Translations under genes and position numbers: made by a program | Assembly: GCA_013396755.1 (NCBI GenBank) | Contig: VWZF01003357.1 | Coordinates: forward strand, 166,290 to 230,289 | Reading direction: 5' to 3' | Source of the DNA: Sclerurus mexicanus | Lineage: Eukaryota > Chordata > Aves > Passeriformes > Furnariidae | Length of the DNA stretch: 64,000 nucleotides | Notes under the pieces: model-generated | Seen by the model: only the letters and a program-made list of their open reading frames with translations | What the model was told of the DNA's origin: nothing | Database searches by the model: none | Shown: one piece after another, positions 28,825 to 42,299 of the stretch | Numbering within the stretch: the first letter of the stretch is position 1 | Layout: every line of letters begins with the position of its first letter

Positions 28825-30128
28825 GTAAGACATAAGAAATGGTATAATATTAAATAAAAATGTTTAGGCTCCTTTAGAAGACAGTTTGAAATTTCTTGCT
28901 TCTGTATACCTGTCTGAGCACTGGCATTTTTGGGGGGTTTTGTGGTGAATGCTGGTGTTTGCTAGAAATGTGAAATGTCTGTGTGTTGGGAGGAAGTAGC
29001 ATCAGCAAGAAATACCTTCAGGCTGTATTTTTAGCAGACTTAATGAGTTTAATATATTATCCCAAACCAGTATTCAGATTAAATCGGTTGCAGATTGTGC
29101 TGCATACTGGCAAATAGGCTTGAAATACTGTGTAATTTAGTGTTCTCTAAGTAGATGAAAATGAGATATTGACTAATAAGCCTTGTAGTCATGCTTGCTA
29201 GGATGGAATGAAAACAAGATGCTGTTTGTAGGTCCCAGAGGTTGGAGCCCACATACAGCTCCTCTGTCCTGCTTCCTTGGTTCTCCGTTTTTCCACTAGA
29301 GCAACTCCTCCCCTGGGCTTGTCATGCACCACCCTCTCCCCACTCTGTCATCCAAAATGATCCTCAGGGCAATGAGTTGCTATCCCAGGGTGGGGAGCTG
29401 CAAGTTGGGTTAGCTTCTCCCTTGGACAGCTTGGGCAGATTCCCTGGGAATTGACAGTGTCTGGGTTGGCTTCAGTGTCACTGCTCTGGGGGCCAGGCCT
29501 GTTCCTGGTGATCTCCAGAGCCACAGCCTCTGCTGTGGGTCATCCAGAGCCAGTGAACAGGCTGGTCCCAGCTCCTTCCTCGTCCTGGACCTGGTGTTTC
29601 CATCAGGTGTGACACTGTTACAGCTGCAACTACTTAAGCAGCACTTGCTACGCTGTCCCTTCACTTTGCCTTAGAAATGCCCTTCACCTGTAGCTGCAGC
29701 CAGCTGAAGGCTTCTCCTTTCAGTTATGGAATAGAAGTACAAACCATAGAAGGCTGGAAATATTGGGGAGAGGCTAGAGAACAGAGGCATGGCTTTCTCT
29801 GAGCAAGTCAGGATGGGTTACAAAATGGCCTGGTCTGGGTTTAATTTTGCATTAAGGACAGGATCAGACTGTGGTTTCCTCAGAGGCAGAGCCCTCTCCC
29901 CTCCCCTGTAGGGTTTGTCAGTATGACTGTGCAGAAGGCAGCACTCTGAATTAGTGGGGGACCTGGTTTGATGTGGGCTTTTTAACTTGGATTTTTTTCA
30001 GCCATTTGGATGAGATCACAGACCAGTAAATAGCTGAATTAATTCAACTAACTGGGGGAAGAAGGAACAGAAAAAGCATTCAGAAATGGAAGGGAGGGAG
30101 GGCAGGTTACTACTAATCTGGTTCTGCT

Positions 30129-30506
30129 GGGGAAGAGTCTGGAGCACAAGTCTGATGAGGAACAGCCGAGGGAGCCTGGAGAAAGTCTCAGCTTGAAGTA
30201 AAGGAGGCTCAGGGGGGGCCTTCTCACTTTCTACAACTCCCTAACAGGAGGGTGGAGCCAGGTTGGGTTCAATATCTTCTCCCAGGTAACAAGTGACAGG
30301 AGAGGAAATGGCCTCCAGTTGTGAAGGGTTGTCCAGCCCTGGCACAGCTGCCTAGGGCAGTAGTGGAGTCACTACCCCCTGGAGGGGTTTGAAAGCCGTG
30401 TGGATGTGGCATTTGGGGACATGGGTTAGAGGTGGGCTTGGCAGGGGTGAGTTAATAGTTGGACTCAATGATCTTGGAAGTCTTTTCCAACCTACATGAT
30501 TCTGTG
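30129..30506 (+). mobile_element. CR1 LINE 3' end, sense orientation
   Basis: It contains ggggaagagtctggagcaca, then aggaggctcaggg, ctcactttctacaactccct, aggaaatggcctccagttgt, aagggttgtccagccctgg, gttggactcaatgatcttgg and tccaacctacatgattctgt. This runs from the last CR1 pol codons through the 3' UTR to the terminal tail on the + strand. Compared with the usual CR1 layout, a stretch between cagttgt and gaagggttgt is missing, so it is internally deleted and dead. Confidence 0.93.
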
Positions 30507-31368
30507 TTTATAGAATAACTTTCAGTGAGTTCTGATTAAAATAAGTTCATAGACATGTTTCCCTGACCACCCCCAAAAGCAAAGAAGTTCTTACAGTTGG
30601 GTTTGGGTTGTGGTGCTGTTCCCTGGGAGCTGTGCAGTGGAGCTGTGGGAATGTTTCCCTGATGGTGAAGCATGGTTTGAAGTCTTTCCTCTGCTTCTGG
30701 CCACTTCTCTGTCAGGATGCTGAATTTCACTGCTACAGCTGCTTTCCTGAGGCAGCTATCCCAGGAACCCTTGTGTAAACTGGAACAAAGAAATAATTTT
30801 AAAGTCCTTGCTAGTCTTTCTTGGGGTGACGTGGGGAACAAAAAGGTGGGAGGGAGGTTCTTTCTCTATTTGAAGGCCTGTATCGACCAGCTGTGACAAG
30901 GGAAACAATAATGGCTGAGAACGAGGAGCTTTCTTGCATGGATTGGAGACAGATCTTTTTCTAGTGCTTGACAGAGAAAATACTGAGGAGAGCCTGTAGA
31001 AACTGGTTTGAATTCTAGAATAGTATCAGACTGGAGTTATAAATGTTAGAATCCTTTGGGAATGGAATGACTAACTGAATGATCCTGCTAGAGGGAATGC
31101 TCAGAAATAGTAAATGTATTCTTGTGGCAGATGTGCTTACTAGAGTACTAGGAAATAAGGAATCCAGTACATTGGAAATGTGTTCAAAATAAAGCCATTT
31201 CCAACCCAAAATACCTTTTACTTAAAAACAGCAGAAACGTTTCTCTGAGAAGGGTGGTTAGCCATGAGATGTGACTGCAACATTCTTTCATTTTAAAATG
31301 AGATTTGCATGATTTTTTTCTCACTGATTGCACTTGCATTTGAGGGTCATTTCTGAGGCAGGGTGTAA

Positions 31369-31623
<255 letters not shown>

Positions 31624-32010
31624 TAAACTAACTAGCAGTGTGTTTAGCAAGACCCTTGTCAGAAATCTGTGGACCTTTAAATTACAGCGTCCTAATCCTT
31701 AGACTCCTTCCTGAGGTGGCATCTGTTCCGTGCACCTCCTTCTCAGTCTGAGCCTCAATAGATGCCCAGGTGTGCACAGCAGTGTTTAGACTGGATGTGG
31801 TTCACCAGCAGCTGGGGATGTGGGGGTTTTTTCTCCCTGTCCTGTCAGTGTCATGCTCCCGCAGCATGTGGAGGAGCATGTGTACCACTGCTGTGCAGGG
31901 AAGCAGCAGCTTTCATGGAGTCCTTGGCGCACTAAAACTGATGTGCAAAAGTTGCCTGGAATGAAAGGGTTGTAGCCATATGAAGGAGGAGACTGTATTC
32001 CATAGAAAAT

Positions 32011-32527
32011 TGTTGGGGCACTTATAAATCCAGAGGGACAACTTTAATTGGTGGTGCTGATGCCTAAAATCCTGGAAGATAGGCACTCAGAAAGCATCAA
32101 TGGAGAAGGGTAGACAATACCTTCATTGGGAGCTCAGAGGCTCTGGGGCCTCTGCTGGGCCTACTAAACATACGTTGTTTCAACAAGGATCTCTGCGTCC
32201 AAAAATCCCTGAAGACCCTGCCCTCAGAAAGGTTACACTTTTTATACTCTTCCTAACAATTAACATATTGGATATCTATAACCAATCATCATTTCTAATT
32301 CTCTCGGTGGTCCACGCATCGGGGTCCTAGGCTATGCCCCCTGGACCACCTCCAAGGGTTTCTGGGCTCTTCTGTTGTTTTGACTTCAAGTTATCTTGCA
32401 GGTGTCTCTGAAAGACATCATGACCTTCAGAAAGCCTGAGAATGTGTGAGAGAATCACTTTAGTAACTTCTAACACCACTTAATATGTGAGCAAGAAAAC
32501 TTATACTTCTAAAACTAAAAATCTACA
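32011..32527 (-). mobile_element. Probable solo retroviral LTR, antisense to RALGAPB
   Basis: Read on the minus strand it has LTR order. It starts TGTAGATTTT (32527 downward). A TATA box TATAAAAA lies at 32239-32246, an ATTAAA poly(A) signal at 32043-32048, and the end is GTGCCCCAACA at 32011. The flanks carry a 4-bp match AAAT (32007-32010 and 32528-32531), compatible with a target-site duplication but weak in AT-rich DNA. An alternative outer end is 32644, where tgtaagg lies on the minus strand. No internal retroviral genes flank it. The class is not determined. Confidence 0.62.
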
Positions 32528-32600
32528 AAATACACACCAAACCTTTAGGCATCAGTGCTATGGGTGCTATGTTCACCTGACCACACCTCTCTGTATATTT

Positions 32601-32644
32601 AGTTTCAAAAGCCTTACAGCCTTTTTTAGTTTCAAAACCTTACA
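32601..32644. repeat. Imperfect direct repeat beside the LTR
   Basis: The string agtttcaaaagccttaca (32601-32618) recurs as agtttcaaaaccttaca (32628-32644), about 27 bases apart. It is either part of the LTR end or a local duplication. It lies only 67 bases before the acceptor of window exon 17. Confidence 0.75.
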
Positions 32645-32710
32645 TGTGATGATAGCTTAAGTTTCTTTGGCAGAATAGACAAAACTCACCTTTTTTCTTC
32701 TGGCTTACAG

Positions 32711-32847
32711 CTGATTCACTGGAAAGCAGTGTCTCTGACCAAGAGAGTGACTCCAACATGGATCTGCTGCCAGGAATATTGAAGCAGCAGCCGCTGACAC
32801 TTGAACTCTTCCCCAGCCACACAGACAATCTTAATCCCTCCCAGCGG
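32711..32847 (+). CDS. RALGAPB: RALGAPB window exon 17
   Basis: Residues 804-849: [20 protein letters not shown] onward through [20 protein letters not shown] to LNPSQR. It is an acidic Ser-rich loop followed by a hydrophobic strand. The acceptor is ttctggcttacag and the donor cgg|gtaagg. The next intron (755 bp) is plain. Confidence 0.96.
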
Positions 32848-33602
32848 GTAAGGCAACACTTGCATTGAAAAATGGCTATTTATCTTTTTCTCCGAAGAAG
32901 CACACTGGTAATACTGCAGGATTTTTGATAGTATATGATTTGGCTGCCTGGAGTGTAGAGCTGCTCATTCCTTGCCATTAATCTTTGATGTCTGCTTTGG
33001 TCCTGCTGGAATATACACCTACAGCAGGAGATTTCAAGATTACTTAAATATAAGACTTAAACATCCTGAACTCCTGAAATGGATGCAGGAAAAAGTATAT
33101 GCAGTATTTGCAGAGTAATTAGGACTCGAATCCATGCTTGGAAACTGAGGAGGGATAGACATGAAAACCTTTCCTACCTGCCCAGCTTAAAACAGTGTGT
33201 CACTTGTGTCTGAAGTACCAGATGTGAAGATGCTTTTGTACTGTAACACAACAGAAAACTATGAATGTTAAATCTGTAAGCAAAGGATTTACAACTGTTG
33301 ATTGCTTGTTTAGAATTCACTTCCAAATGTATATTTAGTTACTGATTTAAGGTCTTTGAGAACATTAAGAAAAATTTTAAACTGATTCAAGATTGAGTAT
33401 ATTAACTAGTGTTGAATATAAGTAGGCTGGAGACCCAGATTGCTATGGGTAGTTCCAGCACAGCTGCCCTGACTCGGTAGCTGGTAGAGGTTGTATTTGG
33501 CTGAGATATGAATGACCGGGGACCAGCTGGGAAATGCTTGTTAGCTGCATTATTGGACTCATGATGTTTGCAAATGTTACTCTTCCCTTGTGTTCAAAAC
33601 AG

Positions 33603-33711
33603 CTCAGTCCTACTTCCAGATCCAAGAGGATGCCTCAGGGCCGGACCATTCCACCGATGGGACCTGAAACCAAAGTGTATGTGGTCTGGGTGGAACGTTA
33701 TGATGATATCG
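33603..33711 (+). CDS. RALGAPB: RALGAPB window exon 18
   Basis: Residues 850-886: LSPTSRSKRMPQGRTIPPMG then PETKVYVVWVERYDDI. A basic-proline loop is followed by the VWVERYDDI strand of the GAP-like core. The acceptor is gtgttcaaaacag and the donor g|gtgcgt. The following intron (2400 bp) has an antisense CR1 beginning 95 bases downstream. Confidence 0.96.
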
Positions 33712-33805
33712 GTGCGTATGAGTTCTTACTGTTCACTAAAAACAACGGAACAGGAGCCAGAGGAAAAACTCTGTTTTGTGGGGTTTTTTTTTATAAAATG
33801 CTAGA

Positions 33806-34020
33806 TCATGGAGTTACAGACTGGTTTGGCTTGGAAGAGACATCTAAAAGTCATTTAGTACATGCCATGCTCAGGGACACCTTCCACTGGACCAGGTTTC
33901 TCCAAGCCCCATCTTACCTGGCCTTGAACCCTTCCCGGGGGTGGGGTAGCCACAGCTTCTCTGGCCAGCCTGTGCCAGGCCCTCACCACCCTCACAAGAA
34001 AATAAATTCTTGTTAATGTC
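33806..34020 (-). mobile_element. CR1 LINE 3' fragment, antisense
   Basis: The + strand reads ctggtttggcttggaagaga, cagggacaccttccactgga, accaggtttctccaagcccc, acctggccttgaacccttcc, ccacagcttctctggccagc and ctcaccaccctcacaagaaa: the reverse complement of the CR1 3' region. The rest of this intron to 36.11 kb shows no other element I can name. Confidence 0.92.
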
Positions 34021-36111
34021 TGTAACAGCACTTGTAAGATTCTGAATCAGTTCTCTGATATTTAAATGGCAATCCATGGGGTATAGATGAATCAGTGACA
34101 GATGGAGTGCTGAAGTTTCCTTTAGCTCTGGCAGTACCTGTGAAATGCTGCCATGAACCTACCTAAGCTGAGCACACAAGGCAGTGTACCTCCCTGCTTT
34201 TGACATTCCCTCAGCTGCTGTCTCCTCAGGGTGGATGTGATTTCCTTTTAAAAATATGACTTCTGACACCTGCTGCTTCTGTGCTGAAGGGATCATCGTC
34301 GGGCTTGGTTTGATGGTACACTCCATGTTCTCCCTCCTGAGAGGGCTTGTTTGTTTTGCACTCAGGGTGCCTGTTCCATGCTGTGCATCCCAGCTCCCTT
34401 CTTGCCCTGTTGCTTGGGCAGGGTCCTGCTCCTCCTGCAACTTCGTGTCTCTTAGTTTGGTGTTTCCTCCCTGACTCTGGGTACTGGCTGGTCTGGGGGA
34501 GACCCAGCTTTGCCCATCCTTTTACAGCTATGGTGTGGCCACAGTGGGCAGCTGGCTCTAGGTTTGAGGAGTCTTTTGTCCCCAAGAGCTTTTTGTGTGC
34601 TGGTTCCAAGCCGTGGCCTGGCCTCAGCACTGCGTGAGTGTCTCTGCACTGGTCTAGCCCAGCAGTGTCTGCAGCTGGTGCTTTACTGTGTCTTTGATTT
34701 CTAATCCTGGTTCTCAGTCTGGCAGTAAGGGTGGACCCTTAAGCCCTTAGCTCCTTCCACAGGAAAGCAACCAAGAGAGTGGGTGTGATCAATAGGAAGC
34801 TTCCCATGAAGTGTAGATGTGAGTTTTCAGGAAGACCACCTTGTCCACAGCACATCCCTCAGAGCCTTACTGGGATCAGGAGTGACAGCAAGTTCTGCAG
34901 TGTCATTTTCTTTCCGGACATTGGCCCAGAGGGTGTTCCTTTGTCTTCAGGAGTCCCTCAGCCACTTCAGTTTCCACACTGGTGTCCCTGACCCACTTCC
35001 TTCTTGGGTGGCAACTAAAGCCAACTCACTGCAGAGGCAGCAACTGTGCTACACAGGCATGTTTCTATTTGGCTGCTTCTTTCAGCAGCCGTTGGAATCT
35101 CACAAAGTTCTTGGCCTGAAGCTGAAGAAGTGAGTTTGTGAGCCTCAGTAAATGTGGCAGTTGGATGGGGGGAGGGAGGAGCTCTTGGAAGTGGCTCCAA
35201 GCCCAGGGGCTTTGCCATATGCTCCTCATGTTCTTGACTTTTGCCTTATGCTTCTTGTATATCTTTGAGTCTGGACAGGGGAAAAGCTGTCACTTTGTAA
35301 TCAAGGGTATCACCCCAATGCCAACTGCCTGCCCTCCCTCTTGCTCCATCCCAGAGTGCTTCCATGGCTCGCCATGTTCCTCCTCTGCTTGCTCCAGCTG
35401 TTGAGTACCATTAGCATCCCAGCTTTGGTGGCAAAATCTGGGTTTGGACTTAGAGTCTCTGGTGGAAGCGCTGTCCTGCTGCCCAGACTGTACTTTTGTG
35501 AATGACCCTCAGCATCTCTCCTCTCAGCCACTAAACAAGGTGATGGGAAGTGCCAAATCCCCTTCCAGCGATTCAGGTTCTTACTTCCTCGTGTTGAACC
35601 TTTGTTATCCAGTCCTTATTACCGAGTGCACGGCAGCAGAGTTGGAGATTATGGGGGAATCTGCACAGTTTGGGTTTGAGGAAGGATACTGTGATTGTGG
35701 AAGGAGGGCTCAAGGGAACAGTAGGTGTGAGTGGTGACATTGTTGGATATTCCTAGCACTGTTCTTGAGGCTGATTACTTGTGGATGGGTGGTGATGCTG
35801 TGAAAGCTCTTTTTCTGATCGAAGTAGTTCATCTCCTTCCTGCTTTCACAGTTCCTCTAGAGATTTTGACCTTTGCATTGAGAGAATGGAAGGTCTGGGA
35901 CCTCATCTGTTGAGTGCAGGTGGCTGAGGTGTGTCTGACCACTGCAGTGAATGCTTGAACTTCAAAACAAAGATGCCACCATGCAAGAACACCCATGGTA
36001 TAAAGGCTTGAGGGCTGTGTGGTTTTGGCTGATGGTAAATAATCTTTCCCTGCACACAAAAATCCAAAACTGGAGTAGATAAACTTCATTTGGTGCATCC
36101 TGTTCTTACAG

Positions 36112-36190
36112 AAAACTTCCCTCTCCCTGATCTGGTGTCTGAGACAAGCACTGGTGTGGAAACCACAGCCAATAGTAGCACCTCCCTGAG
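36112..36190 (+). CDS. RALGAPB: RALGAPB window exon 19 (79 bp)
   Basis: Residues 886-912: ENFPLPDLVSETSTGVETTA then NSSTSL plus two bases of Arg. A polar, divergent loop. The acceptor is tgttcttacag and the donor ag|gtaaga. The next intron is 419 bp. Confidence 0.96.
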
Positions 36191-36559
36191 GTAAGACTGC
36201 TCTTATTTTTCTTGATTCCTCAGTGGACCTTTTTCAGTGGAAAAAATGAAAGAGCTTTTCATATCACTGTAGATGAAACATAAATTAGGGAACAGCAAGT
36301 GTGTCATTTTATCTGAGTCTGTGATGAGCCTCCCTCATGATTCACTCCCCTGTGAGGTGGTTAGTGCTGTGTATGCACTGTGCCCTGACTGCAGGGCTCT
36401 CCAGCCTGTGCCTGTGGGGACAGGAGTTCATGGGCACGCTACGACTCATAGATCCCTTCTAAGGTCCAGAGCATGCCCCAGGATCCTGCTACTTAGTCAT
36501 GAGGCATTTTTTAGCTTTCTTTTAACACTTAAAGTGGTCATCTTTCATCTCTGGGTTAA

Positions 36560-36802
<243 letters not shown>

Positions 36803-38260
36803 TAATAATAATACATCTGCTAAATACATGGTCTGGAATCTTTCTTGGAAAAAAGTATTGGGCATGGCAGAGCAAAGCAAAGCCATGCTGTTTGCAGCAG
36901 CGGCAGGAGCTGGAACAGCAGAGGGAGCAGGTGGGCAGTGCTTGGCTGCCAGCACAGCAGGAGAGAGGGGATGGGCTGGGAATGGGAACGGGGTCTGTCA
37001 TTTAGGTAGGAGAGATCCGAAATGTGGCCCTGATGTTTAGCACAGGGAACCAAGGTGCTGCCAGAAGGGACTGCTGAATCTTTGACTGTGCTGGCATGCT
37101 GTGTGTTCCTTCTGGTTTAGAAGCCAGGTGGGGATTAAACCCACAGCAACTGAAGATTTTCTAATGTGTTCAATAAAAATTACCACGCAGGCATGTGTTA
37201 GCAGGGTGTGTGTCCTCTGCCTTTTCCTCTGTTCCTGGATGGATTTGTGGATCTGTCTTGGCACTGGCGCTACTTAGCTTCAGCAACTGGAAATCTCACC
37301 CAGTGAGAGCAGATCACGGGACAGAGCAAAATGTAGTAACAAGCATTAGAATACCTGTATTGAGCCATAAGACTGTTCTTGCAGGGGATGACTTTCAGGT
37401 TCTGGGGCTTGCATGCATAATTCAGTGATGGGATCATTTGAAGCCAGACTGAGCCCTTAAATAACATTTACGAATTCAGCTGATGACAGTGACTTTTACT
37501 GAAAAAGAATCAGGTATGTTTTCCTAGAGTTGGGTTTGTTTTTTAGCTGCATCAGGACTGTTAATATAGTGAAATTTATCTTGTCTCTAAGTTCAGCAGC
37601 TGTAGTTTGTATGAAGTCAGGAATTAAGTCCTCTAAATAAGGCAGACTGCTTCTGCCTGTAAGAAAGACCTTGTGAAAACAGCAAACTGGAGAAGGAACA
37701 CTTATATCCTTAGAGGCACAGGAATTTCATTTCAGAATAAAATCAGATAAAGTTCACTGCCAGCTTTGGCCAAATGCTGCTGCTTCTGTTCCCCACTTCC
37801 TCCTTCCTCCACATCCAGCAGCGTGAGTTACAGAAAGGTGACAAGGCAGTGAGGGGGAGAGAAACCACTTTTCAGCCACAACCCGTCAGGTGTTTTCTCA
37901 TCCCCTTTCCAAGTGGAAGGCTCTGCAATTCCTACAGAAAAGTACTGACAGGTACTTGTTTCATTCTCAGGGCTCCCCTGGCATTACCTGGTGCAACCTC
38001 AGGGCCCATGTGGCATGGCCAGGGCTGTGGCACTGCAGTTCTTGCACTGGCTGCCTGGATTCTTTGCCCTCTTGTCCCCAGGGCACTGTTGCAGGCAGCT
38101 GCTTGGCTCTGGAAAAGTGGAGAAATCTTTCTCCTCTTCCTCCAGCCAGTTTAGGGTACCACTGAGGGAGTCCCTGTCTTTGTGTTTCACAGTGAAGGTC
38201 CTTGCAGGCCTAGGGACCGTGGCTGGCTGCTACCAGCTGCACATGGAGACAAGTTCTTGA

Positions 38261-38581
<321 letters not shown>

Positions 38582-39366
38582 GTCACTGTCCTTCCAGGAC
38601 AGTTAGGTCAGAGCTTGGTGGCTATGCTAATGAAAACAGTTAAATAACAACAACAAATTTCCTCAGCCCTTTGGAATTCAGGAAGTCATGTTCTAGCACA
38701 AGTCAGCAGATACCATGTGGGAGGAATGAGAAATGAATCCAAAACATTGCAGTCGGGATATTGACTGAATTCACCTGCCCTCAAAAGATTACTGAATTCC
38801 AGTCTTCCTGGATGTGAGCAACATAATCTCTTCACCCAGTCATCCATTCCAGACTGATTAGGAACTGTAGGTGTCTCACTCTGAGGGAAAACAATCCAAG
38901 TAAAGCCATCTCTGCATATGAGGATGGAAAACAGAATACAAACAAACCCGCCATCGAACACCTTGCTGCACCCACATGTTCAAGGGGAAGGGAGCAGGAT
39001 CTCCTTGGAGAAGTGGTTTTCAGAGCATTAACTATCCCTGCAACAACTTCAAAGACATTTTCAGTCCCCCTTCAGCACTCAGCAGAAGATTCTTCACTGC
39101 TTGTAATCCATTTATGTACAAGAAGCAAGAGGAGGAAGATAGCTTGGAAACACCAGGCCCTGAATCCAAAGCCCAGATGCTGTGTGTGGCCATTCCCTCC
39201 AGGGCTGGGAGTGAGTCAAGATTTGTCCTGCTGACAACCACCACCACCTGAAATTAACTGACTTTCCAACAGGAGTTATTACTGGATAGGAGCTTTTGGT
39301 TATATAAAAGCAAGGTTATGACTTTCAGGTCTGTTGCAAAATGTCACATTTAATTTCAGTAGCTTG

Positions 39367-39403
39367 ATTTTTTTTATTATTATTTTTTTTAATTTTTTTT
39401 TAT
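39367..39403. repeat. T/A low-complexity tract in the 3' UTR
   Basis: About 37 bases made only of T and A, with long T runs separated by attatta and aa. In RNA this is a U-rich stretch that could bind U-rich-binding proteins (inference). Confidence 0.85.
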
Positions 39404-42060
39404 GCAACTACTTAATTTATTTTGAAGTGTCTGTGTCACCTACTCACCATTTCCATAAAAAGTATAAACATCGCTTGCCTGCCTTCCATTGGATTGAAAT
39501 CTGAGATTCTGGGGCTGCCTCCTCCCTGTTATTTATAGCAAGAGCAGTTTTCCCAGCTTCTACAACACTTTTCAGAAGCTCCTGTTAAACAGACTAAAAC
39601 AACTTGAAAAGAAAATTCAAGAATTCTTTTTCCTCATTAACTGCATTTCCATGAGTTATAACTTCAAATAGTTTTGCATCTCCTGCTTCCCTTCCACCCA
39701 GGGCAGTTTTCACGTCCAACCTGTGGATTTGGCGTGTTCAGGACTCAGGGGATGTGCTGGGAGAAGGTGTTTGCAGCCGCAGGTGGGACTGGGGCTCTGG
39801 GAGGTGCCTTGGGCGCTGGCAGCCCTGGGAGCACCGTCTGCTGCAGCAAGGGGGAGGGCAGCCTGTGGTCACTCGCAGCAGGTCTGGTCCTGGTCCTTCC
39901 AGCAGCAGGTAATGGAAGAGGGTGGCTGTGAGCAGGAATTTGGGGAGCTTTTCAACTCAGATAATTTCCGAAATGGTTTTATTAGCTGTGCTATGCACTG
40001 CAGTAATACCTGTCAGGCACTCCATTTTGGTATTTCAGAGTTACTTTTGCAACAATTCTGACCTGAAGCAGTCTTAATTGTTTCATTACTGCCAAGGACA
40101 GACCTCGCTCCTGGCTTTCCATGTGGCTTTTCACAAAGTGGTCATGGAATCACAGGCCCCTAAAAATACATGCGGAAAGACTTTCAGGGTGTCAGCCAAA
40201 CAGCCTCTAGGCCATGTGCGCTTGTTGAGAGAGGACAAGTGCACTGACTTCTCAACTCGGGAGCTCTGGAATTTGATCCAGTTGAGTGAAAAGTGAGAAA
40301 ATGAAACACCCGAAGAAAACTCCTGCAGCAGGAAGCGTGCTGGTTGCTGCCCAGGTTGCCTGTGGCAGGAGGAGCCCCAGGGCAGCATCTGGGTGCGTTG
40401 GCCAAGCTGTGCAGGGAGCCTTGGCCAGCCTCATTCCTCTGCCAGACTCCCGACAGCAACAACTCAATGCACGGACACTAAATTTACCCACATTGTGTAT
40501 GTACCTCTTGGATCCAATTAATGGCCAAACACACTTTAGTCCACTGGTTTAAAAGGCATGAGCAGTGCATGTGTAACCAATAGACATCCTGAGCAACCCC
40601 GTGTCTGCACATCAGTAGCATCCCAGCAATCCCCAGGCGTGCGTGATGCAGCTCTGAGCTGCTGTCAGGCAGTCGGGTGCCATCAGGAATGCAGAGATGG
40701 GTGTTTGGGGAAACCCTGCATGGTTCCTGGCAAGTCCAAGACGGCCAACTGGACTGCCTGAAGAATTACCTTTTGAAAAAGGCCTGTGCTTGGCTGGAGG
40801 GTTGTCTTTGGTCTGTTTTCATGTTCATCTAAAGTGTGGGATTGGCACCCATGGGAGCAGTAACAGCTCTGAGAGCAAATGGGACTTGGCAGAGACGGGA
40901 AAGAAGGAAACTTGGGCATGTTATGGCTGCTCCCAATGCTGGGGGATGTCAGTTGAGTTGTAGAACCAGCTGGTGAGCAGGTCACTGTAAGTGGTGGGAT
41001 TCACTCTGAGCATTCAGGAAAGTCCCAGTGCGGTATAAAAGCATTGCAAGGCAGGAATGCACTGCCATCCCCTGTGGTTTGGATGCTGGTGGCAGCAAAG
41101 GCCACCCTGGGCAGAGCTGTGCCTGTGGGGACTGTCCCTCCTTTTCCTGTGTGTGGAGTTCTCAGGCTGCATGACAAAATGCATGCCACCAATTTGGGAA
41201 TTAAGTCTGTCTCCTGTTGAAGTCTGGCTAAACTGATGGCTTCAGCTGGTCCAGGGTACAGCCTTGAGAGCTTTCTCCCTAAAGTGTCAGAGCAAATGAG
41301 GTTTATTTCCATGGTGATTGCAAGAGTTAGTCAAGAATCCAGACTTCTTTTTCATCACAAACTGCTGCAGGGGGTTTTTGATTTGATGCTGGAGTAGTCT
41401 GGGTCAGTATCCCTGTCCATCAGAGGTGATGAGCGCTGACCCCCTCACTGACTTGTGTGAAGGTGACACTGAGCTGCAAATGTTCCACAGTAACTAAACT
41501 GAGGCTCTGTCTTTTCATCAAACCTTTCAGTTTGGAGTCATAATTCCATTTCACAGACCAGGAGGTGACCACCATCAGCTTGTTTAACAGTGTTGGAATT
41601 ACAGAAATGTTAGTACCTTAATAGAGACTCTGAAGGAAAGGCATTTCTTTTAAAGCTAATTTTAAAAAGGCATTAGAACCTTACAGCAAGCAGGAGAGGG
41701 GGAGGACAGTGCCTGTGGAAATTTGGGTGTCGGTGTGGGGAGCAGGATGTGCAAGGCCAGAGTGGGGAGCAGCCCTGGGCTGTATGTGCTGGGTTCTCTG
41801 GAGGTGACAGTGTTTCTATCCACAAGGTTCTGCATGCCCAGGAAAAGGAGAGAACTAAATTTCAGCCTCACAGACAAATTTTATGCGATTTCATGGTTGT
41901 GTGAGTGATGTCTTTGAAGGCAAACACAGCCCTTTCCTCCATGGATTTAGCAGGAGCAGTTAGAAGTGAGAACTCCAGATTTGTGCTTCAGTCATAAGCA
42001 ATTTGTATGAATACCCGTATGTTGCCAAGACATGAACTTTTTGTTCTTATTGTATTTTTC

Positions 42061-42109
42061 TGTAAATATTCTTGGCCCTAAGTTGTAAAGTAAAGGCAAA
42101 ATGTAAATA
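42061..42109 (+). promoter_or_regulatory. RALGAPB: Two Pumilio-type elements (TGTAAATA)
   Basis: TGTAAATA at 42061-42068 and again at 42102-42109 both fit the PUM1/PUM2 consensus UGUANAUA exactly. They lie 143-191 bases before the AATAAA on the transcribed strand, a plausible place for post-transcriptional control. Function is inferred from motif only. Confidence 0.6.
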
Positions 42110-42251
42110 TGAAGATGTGAACTATGTTCCCTTGTCTCTGGTACTTTATCTCTTATTTGTTTAGGGAAGGCACACAAAGGCTTGTTTGTATTTATGCCAA
42201 TTCTTTGTCCAGGAGAAACACATCAAATATTGAATGTAATACAATTAGTCC

Positions 42252-42257
42252 AATAAA
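42252..42257 (+). terminator. RALGAPB: Canonical poly(A) signal AATAAA
   Basis: The sequence gtccaataaattttaaaa contains a perfect AATAAA. It is preceded by an AT-rich region and followed by T-rich sequence within 40 bases. It is the best candidate for the RALGAPB cleavage site, at about 42270-42285. Confidence 0.65.
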
Positions 42258-42299
42258 TTTTAAAAATTCTTATCTAGTAACTTTTAACAAGTCGATTTC

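Larger units (their letters stand above)
38582..42280 (+). other. RALGAPB: RALGAPB 3' untranslated region (inferred extent)
   Basis: Non-coding sequence follows the stop codon. I saw no AATAAA between the stop and 42252. A long 3' UTR of several kb is usual for this gene in vertebrates, as I recall. It contains an A/T-only tract at 39367-39403 and two Pumilio-type elements near its end. Open frames inside have no recognisable protein content. Confidence 0.7.
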
